Assembly (NCBI GenBank): GCA_029210865.1
Contig: JARGGE010000068.1
Location: 1-10,027, forward strand
Source: Trueperaceae bacterium
Lineage (GTDB): Bacteria; Deinococcota; Deinococci; Deinococcales; Trueperaceae
Length of the DNA stretch: 10,027 nucleotides
Direction: 5' to 3'
The position numbers and the translations under genes are program-made. Positions within the stretch are counted from its first letter, which is position 1. Every line of letters starts with the position of its first letter. Shown piece after piece: positions 6,304-10,027 of the stretch. The notes under the pieces were generated by a model. The model saw only the letters and a program-made list of their open reading frames with translations. It had not been told where the DNA came from and did not search any database.

Positions 6304-8397
6304 ATGGCCGGAGCGCGTGCCCCCGGGTCCTGGCTCGGGCGCGCCGCCGGCGTGGTGCGTCGGCTGGGGGCCACGTCGGTCGGCGGCGCCTCGTCCGACA
6401 CGCTGTCGCTGGTGGCGAGCGCGATCCTCGTCGGGTCGATGGCGGGCTTGGCGGCGGTCGGGTTCGACCGCCTCGTCCACGGCGTCGGCGAGCTCGTCCA
6501 CCTGGCCCGCGGCCACCTCGGTCTGGTCCCCGCCGCGCTGTTGACGGTGTTGACGCCGGCCGTGGGCGGTCTGCTCGTGGCGCCGATCGTCGTGCGGTGG
6601 GCGCCGGACACGCGCGGGTCCGGGGTGCCGCACGTCATGGTGGCGGTCTCGAACCTGGGGGGGCGCGTCTCGCGGCGGCTGCTGTTCTGGCGTCCGCTCG
6701 CGACGGCGCTGTCGGTGGGGACGGGAGCGTCGCTGGGGTCCGAGGGTCCGGTGGTCCAGATGGGGGCGTCGATCGCGTCGCTGTTCTCGTCGTGGTTCCG
6801 CCTCAACGACGAGCGCCGGCGCAACCTCGCGGCGGTGGCGGCCGCCGGTGCGATCGCGGCCACCTTCAACGCGCCGATCGCCGGCGCCCTGTTCGCGCTC
6901 GAGGAGGTCCTGGGCAAGTTCGAGGGCCGCAACTTCTCGTCGGTCGTCATCGGTGCGGTGTCGGCGACCGCGGTCTCGCGCTCCATGCTCGGCGACGCTC
7001 CGGCCTTCTCCGTACCGGACGTGTACGTGCTCGGTTCGCCGCTCGAGCTGCCGCTGTACCTGGCGTTGGGCCTGCTGGCGGCGGTCCTGGCCGTCGCCAC
7101 CATCCGGGTGCTGGTCGGGAGCGAGGACCTGCTCAACCGGTGGCAGGTCAACCCGTGGTTCCGGCCGGCGCTCGGTGGCCTCGCGGTCGGCCTGCTGGCG
7201 CTGGCGCTGCCCGAGGTGCTCGGCCGTGGCTACGCCACCATCGGAGGCGTCCTGAACGAGGACCTCGGCGCGCCGGTCCTCCTGGCGGGCCTCCTGGTCG
7301 GGAAGATCCTCGCGACCGGGGCGTCGATCGGCTCGTGGGGATCGGGGGGCATCCTCGCGCCGACGCTGATGATCGGCGCGTCGTTCGGCGCGCTGTTCGG
7401 CAGCGCGGCGCGCGAGCTCTTCCCGGCGTTGGCGATCCGGCCCGGCGCCTTCGCGCTGGTCGGGATGGCGGCGGTCTTCGCGGGCGTCACGCGCGCGCCG
7501 ATGAGCTCGATCGTCATGGTCTTCGAGCTCTCGGGCAGCTACCAGATGATCCTGCCGCTCCTGCTCGCGGCGGTCATCGCCACCCTCGCGGCCGACCTGA
7601 TGCACACCGACTCGTACTACGAGATGATGCTGGCGCGCCGCGGCCTGAACCTCATCCGCGCCCGCGACACCGACCTCCTGCAGACGGTGACCGTCGCCGA
7701 GGTCATGGGTCGCGACGTCCCCACGGTCGCCGCGGAGGACACCGTCCGCGACCTCGCGGACGCCCTCGTCGCCTCGCACGACCACGGCTTCGTCGTCACG
7801 CCCCGCGCCGAGCCCGAGCGGATGGTCGGGATCGTCACGCTCACCGACCTCGAGCGCGCGCGCCGCGAGGAGCTGCCCGACACGACGCCGATCCACGAGA
7901 TCTGCCAGTGCGACGTGCAGTGCGCCCACCCGGAGGAGCCGGCCAGCGCCGTGCTCGAGCGGATGGCGGCGCTCGGCATCGGGCGGATGCCGGTGGTGCG
8001 TCCTGAGGCGCCCGACCGACCGATCGGCCTGGTGAAGCAGTCCGACCTCGCGCGCGCGTACTACCTGGCGCTGCGGCGCGAGCGCTCGCACGACGAGCTC
8101 CAAGGACGCCTGCGGCTGCGCGATCTCACCGGTCAAGAGATCGTCGAGGTGAAGGTGCCGCGCGGCGCCCGGCTCGCCGGCACGTCGCTGCGCGAGGCGC
8201 GCCTGCCGCAGGACACGATCGTCGTCGCGATCCGCCGCGGCACCCGGACGCTGTTCCCGCATGGCGAGACCACGCTCGAGCCCGACGACACGGTCGTGGC
8301 GAACGTGGCGCCGGGCTTCGGGCCGAGCTTCCGGGCGTTGATCAGCGAGCTCGGCGAGCGCCCGCACCCGGAGGGCGGCGCGCGCACCGACGGTTAG
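6304..8397 (+). CDS. ClC-family Cl-/H+ exchanger-type protein with CBS pair and RCK_C domain
   Basis: 697-aa integral membrane protein. The ClC core (about 30-440) shows the anion-binding signatures GSGVPHVM (105-112), GSEGPVVQMG (145-154, E147 matching the gating glutamate) and GSGGILAPTLMIGASFG. The ALFALEE segment keeps the glutamate pair that in E. coli ClC includes the internal proton glutamate, so I infer a Cl-/H+ antiporter more than a channel. Cytoplasmic additions follow: two CBS motifs (about 463-590, from VAEVMGRDVPTV to LVKQSDLARAYY), which bind adenine nucleotides in other ClC proteins, then an RCK_C/TrkA_C-like domain (about 605-690, IVEVKVPRGARLAGTSLREA to DDTVVANV). Start ATG 6304 has an AGGAAGG-type ribosome site about 10 nt upstream, inside the end of the dipeptidase gene. 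It ends 7 nt from the convergent SPFH gene. Ion selectivity is inferred from motifs only. Confidence 0.93.
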   Translation: MAGARAPGSWLGRAAGVVRRLGATSVGGASSDTLSLVASAILVGSMAGLAAVGFDRLVHGVGELVHLARGHLGLVPAALLTVLTPAVGGLLVAPIVVRWAPDTRGSGVPHVMVAVSNLGGRVSRRLLFWRPLATALSVGTGASLGSEGPVVQMGASIASLFSSWFRLNDERRRNLAAVAAAGAIAATFNAPIAGALFALEEVLGKFEGRNFSSVVIGAVSATAVSRSMLGDAPAFSVPDVYVLGSPLELPLYLALGLLAAVLAVATIRVLVGSEDLLNRWQVNPWFRPALGGLAVGLLALALPEVLGRGYATIGGVLNEDLGAPVLLAGLLVGKILATGASIGSWGSGGILAPTLMIGASFGALFGSAARELFPALAIRPGAFALVGMAAVFAGVTRAPMSSIVMVFELSGSYQMILPLLLAAVIATLAADLMHTDSYYEMMLARRGLNLIRARDTDLLQTVTVAEVMGRDVPTVAAEDTVRDLADALVASHDHGFVVTPRAEPERMVGIVTLTDLERARREELPDTTPIHEICQCDVQCAHPEEPASAVLERMAALGIGRMPVVRPEAPDRPIGLVKQSDLARAYYLALRRERSHDELQGRLRLRDLTGQEIVEVKVPRGARLAGTSLREARLPQDTIVVAIRRGTRTLFPHGETTLEPDDTVVANVAPGFGPSFRALISELGERPHPEGGARTDG

Positions 8398-8406
8398 CGC
8401 GCCGTC
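8389..8406. terminator. Possible short hairpin at the convergent ClC/SPFH ends
   Basis: GACGG (8389-8393) pairs with CCGTC (8402-8406) around a loop containing the ClC stop codon. A perfect 14-base palindrome with the same CCGTC/GACGG arms follows at 8419-8432 inside the SPFH coding end. The stem is only 5 bp and there is no T-run, so a terminator role is weakly supported. Confidence 0.25.
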
Positions 8407-9343
8407 AGTTGCCGCCGCCCGTCAGCTGACGGATGTCGTAAAGGAAGCTGCCGTCGGAGGGCAGCATGATGGTCTGCACGGTGGGCGCGAGTCGCTGCGC
8501 GAACTCGAGCTGGATCAGGTCGGGGTTGCCCCGGAGCGCGTTCGCTCGCAGCTCGAGCGCCTGGGCCTCGCCCTCGGCGCGCGCGATGGCGGCGTCGCGC
8601 TCGCCCTCGGCCTCGATGACGCGGCGCTGCGCGGCGATCTCGGCCTGGCGGCGGCGGTTCTCCTCGACCTCGACCTGCTGCTCGGCCGCCTGCTTCTCCT
8701 CGATCGCGTCGGTGATCAGCGTCGGGATGCGGACGTCGCGCAGCAGCACGCCGAGGATCCGCAGGTTGTCGCTCGCGAGGCTGTCCGAGAGCGCCGATTC
8801 GATGTTGCGCTGCAGCTCCATGCGCTGGCTGCTGATCAGGTTGGCGGCGTTGTACTCGGCGATGCCGTCGCGCACCGCGGTGCGGATCTGCGGGCGCAGC
8901 CGGATGTTGACGTAGGACGGCCCGATGTCCTGGTGCAGGCGGGCGGCTTCGGCGGACGCGACCTGGTAGATGACGGTGACGTCGACGCCGATGTCGAGGC
9001 CCTCCGAGGAGCGCGCGTTGATCTGATCGCCGGTGGTGGTCGCGAGGGTCAGCTCCTGCTGGCGCACGTCGTAGACGGTCACCTGCTGGAGCACGGGCAG
9101 GACGATGTGGAAGCCCTCCCCGAGCTCGTCGTCCTGGACGCCGCCGAAGACGTTGAAGACCACGCCGATGTTGCCGGCGGGGATGACCACGAAGGCGAAG
9201 GAGAGGAAGGCGACCGCGGCGCCGGCGACGATGGCGGCGAGACCGGCGCGCCCGGCGGCGGGGCGGGCGAACTGGCGCGATTGGGCGATCAGGGCACCAC
9301 CTAGGACGACCAAGGCGATGCCGATGAGCAGGACGATGTTCAC
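8405..9343 (-). CDS. SPFH/band 7 (prohibitin-like) membrane protein
   Basis: 312-aa membrane-anchored scaffold-type protein. There are two N-terminal hydrophobic segments (about 2-20, NIVLLIGIALVVLGGALIA, and about 33-57). A prohibitin/stomatin-like SPFH domain follows (about 55-230), with VIPAGNIGVVFNVFGG, LGEGFHIVLP, YDVRQQELTL, GLDIGVDVTVIYQV, RPQIRTAVRDGIAEY and LLRDVRIP. A charged Glu/Gln/Arg-rich coiled coil (about 215-270, including EEKQAAEQQVEVEENRRRQ) leads to a short tail. SPFH proteins assemble into large membrane rings and affect membrane protease access or lipid organisation; the client here is unknown. No NfeD partner gene is adjacent. The GTG start is supported by GGAGG (9349-9353) at 5-nt spacing, and a TAGACT -10-like box lies just upstream. 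It follows the 94-aa gene on the same strand with a 48-nt gap. Confidence 0.9.
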   Translation of the reverse strand: MNIVLLIGIALVVLGGALIAQSRQFARPAAGRAGLAAIVAGAAVAFLSFAFVVIPAGNIGVVFNVFGGVQDDELGEGFHIVLPVLQQVTVYDVRQQELTLATTTGDQINARSSEGLDIGVDVTVIYQVASAEAARLHQDIGPSYVNIRLRPQIRTAVRDGIAEYNAANLISSQRMELQRNIESALSDSLASDNLRILGVLLRDVRIPTLITDAIEEKQAAEQQVEVEENRRRQAEIAAQRRVIEAEGERDAAIARAEGEAQALELRANALRGNPDLIQLEFAQRLAPTVQTIMLPSDGSFLYDIRQLTGGGN

Positions 9344-9348
9344 GAAGA

Positions 9349-9365
9349 CCTCCGTCCCGAGTCTA
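9349..9365 (-). promoter_or_regulatory. TAGACT -10 box and Shine-Dalgarno of the SPFH gene
   Basis: On the minus strand, TAGACT (9365-9360) fits TAnnnT. It is followed by GGAGG (9353-9349), TCTTC and the GTG start. This start has a proper ribosome site, unlike the leaderless genes. I see no good -35, so the gene may also be read through from the 94-aa gene upstream. Confidence 0.45.
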
Positions 9366-9391
9366 GGCTGGAACCACGCCCGAGACGGTGT

Positions 9392-9676
9392 TCAGAGTTC
9401 GTGTCGGGCCTTGGCGGCGCCGAGCGGGTTCGACACCGCGTGGCGGGCCGCGGCCCAGGCGCGCTTGAGCTCCTGGCCGGCGGGGTCGAGGTCGGCGTCG
9501 GTCGCGTCGGCGTAACGCGCGACCTCGTCGTCCTTGGCGGCGAGCAGGGCGTTCAGCACGGCGTGCAGGGTGTGGCGGACGGCCAAGCCCTCGCGCAGGA
9601 GGTCCTGCAGCTCGAGCACCCGGTGCACGAGGTCGTCGTGGCTCATCGCTTCGAGCTCGGCGCGCGTGCGTTGCAT
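9392..9676 (-). CDS. Conserved-looking small helical protein of unknown function, 94 aa
   Basis: I do not recognise this protein. It is 94 aa, acidic to neutral, Ala/Leu/His-rich, with no signal peptide, transmembrane segment or cysteine. It looks almost wholly helical: MQRTRAELEAMSHDDLVHRV and the next stretch, to about residue 48, have heptad-like leucines suited to a short coiled coil. A hinge follows (YADATDADLDPAGQ, 55-68), then a basic helix (ELKRAWAAARHAVSN). The frame is open much further upstream, but ATG 9676 is chosen because a near-perfect AGGAGG lies 5 nt before it, and the longer frame overlaps the dnaK-like segment on the other strand. It precedes the SPFH gene by 48 nt on the same strand and may be partly co-transcribed with it. 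No function is proposed. Confidence 0.75.
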   Translation of the reverse strand: MQRTRAELEAMSHDDLVHRVLELQDLLREGLAVRHTLHAVLNALLAAKDDEVARYADATDADLDPAGQELKRAWAAARHAVSNPLGAAKARHEL

Positions 9677-9681
9677 CGACT

Positions 9682-9687
9682 CCTCCT
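9682..9687 (-). promoter_or_regulatory. Strong Shine-Dalgarno deciding the start of the 94-aa gene
   Basis: AGGAGG on the minus strand, 5 nt (AGTCG) before ATG 9676. It selects this ATG over in-frame upstream codons of a much longer open frame. Further upstream a TAGCAT box (9728-9723) fits the TAnnnT -10 pattern and would give a leadered transcript. Confidence 0.65.
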
Positions 9688-9785
9688 GGACGCGGGGCAC
9701 CGCCGTCGGCCCCCGCCCCGTCATGCTACCGCGCGCCCTGGTCATCGGCGCCGGCGTTCGCGGGGGCAGCGCGACCCTGGCCACC

Positions 9786-10027
<242 letters not shown>

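Noticed and set aside
5191..8367. 1058-codon open frame on the minus strand opposite the dipeptidase and ClC genes
   Set aside because: Its translation is a low-complexity Arg/Asp/His/Gln-rich sequence typical of the antisense frame of high-GC genes, and it spans two unrelated well-supported genes, the tRNA-side promoter and an intergenic gap.
8933..9304. Plus-strand 123-codon frame rich in Gly/Asp/Glu/His opposite the SPFH gene
   Set aside because: Antisense composition artefact; the SPFH motifs and Shine-Dalgarno are on the other strand.
9379..9408. CCCGA...TCGGG imperfect hairpin around the stop codon of the 94-aa gene
   Set aside because: Only 5+3 paired bases with a mismatch and a 12-nt loop, and no T-run; too weak to call as a terminator or attenuator in GC-rich DNA.

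Overview
This is a high-GC bacterial window with strongly G/C-ended codons. The ribonucleotide reductase resembles my memory of the Deinococcus-type class II (B12-dependent) enzyme, and several gene starts have a TAnnnT -10 box only 7 nt before the start codon, a leaderless arrangement known from Deinococcus. I therefore infer a member of the Deinococcota, possibly a Truepera-like lineage. This is moderate-confidence inference; no search was run.

Layout, left to right. (1) 3-3416 (+): 5'-truncated adenosylcobalamin-dependent ribonucleotide reductase (nrdJ), interrupted by a 365-residue intein with a two-motif LAGLIDADG endonuclease. The intein sits immediately before the catalytic NPCGE cysteine. 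(2) A perfect 15-bp UUCG-loop hairpin at 3438-3471 separates nrdJ from a convergent MazG-like pyrophosphohydrolase gene (3507-3845, -). (3) Divergent from that gene is a secreted S41-family (C-terminal-processing-type) protease at 3922-4952 (+). It lacks a PDZ domain and is broken by an apparent one-base deletion near 4572. (4) tRNA-Asn(GTT) lies at 5062-5136 with its own promoter and tandem hairpin terminators. (5) A probable two-gene operon (5269-8397, +) encodes an M19 membrane dipeptidase homologue and a ClC Cl-/H+ exchanger-type protein with CBS and RCK_C domains. (6) Converging on it, 7 nt away, are a membrane-anchored SPFH/prohibitin-like protein (8405-9343, -) and, upstream of that, an unrecognised 94-aa helical protein (9392-9676, -). 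(7) The last ~240 bases are a piece of dnaK (end of the ATPase domain, interdomain linker and start of the substrate-binding domain) with no ATPase domain ahead of it. This is probably an assembly chimera or a displaced fragment.

The window is mostly housekeeping and membrane genes in small independent units. nrdJ supplies dNTPs. The MazG-like enzyme may clean up non-canonical NTPs, but it is in a separate transcription unit. I see no defence island, CRISPR array, insertion sequence or clearly new multi-gene system. The items most worth a second look are the active-site intein, the apparent lack of one redox cysteine in the visible NrdJ, the exact 19-nt promoter-to-start sequence shared by two unlinked genes, the PDZ-less frameshifted protease, and the dnaK junction.
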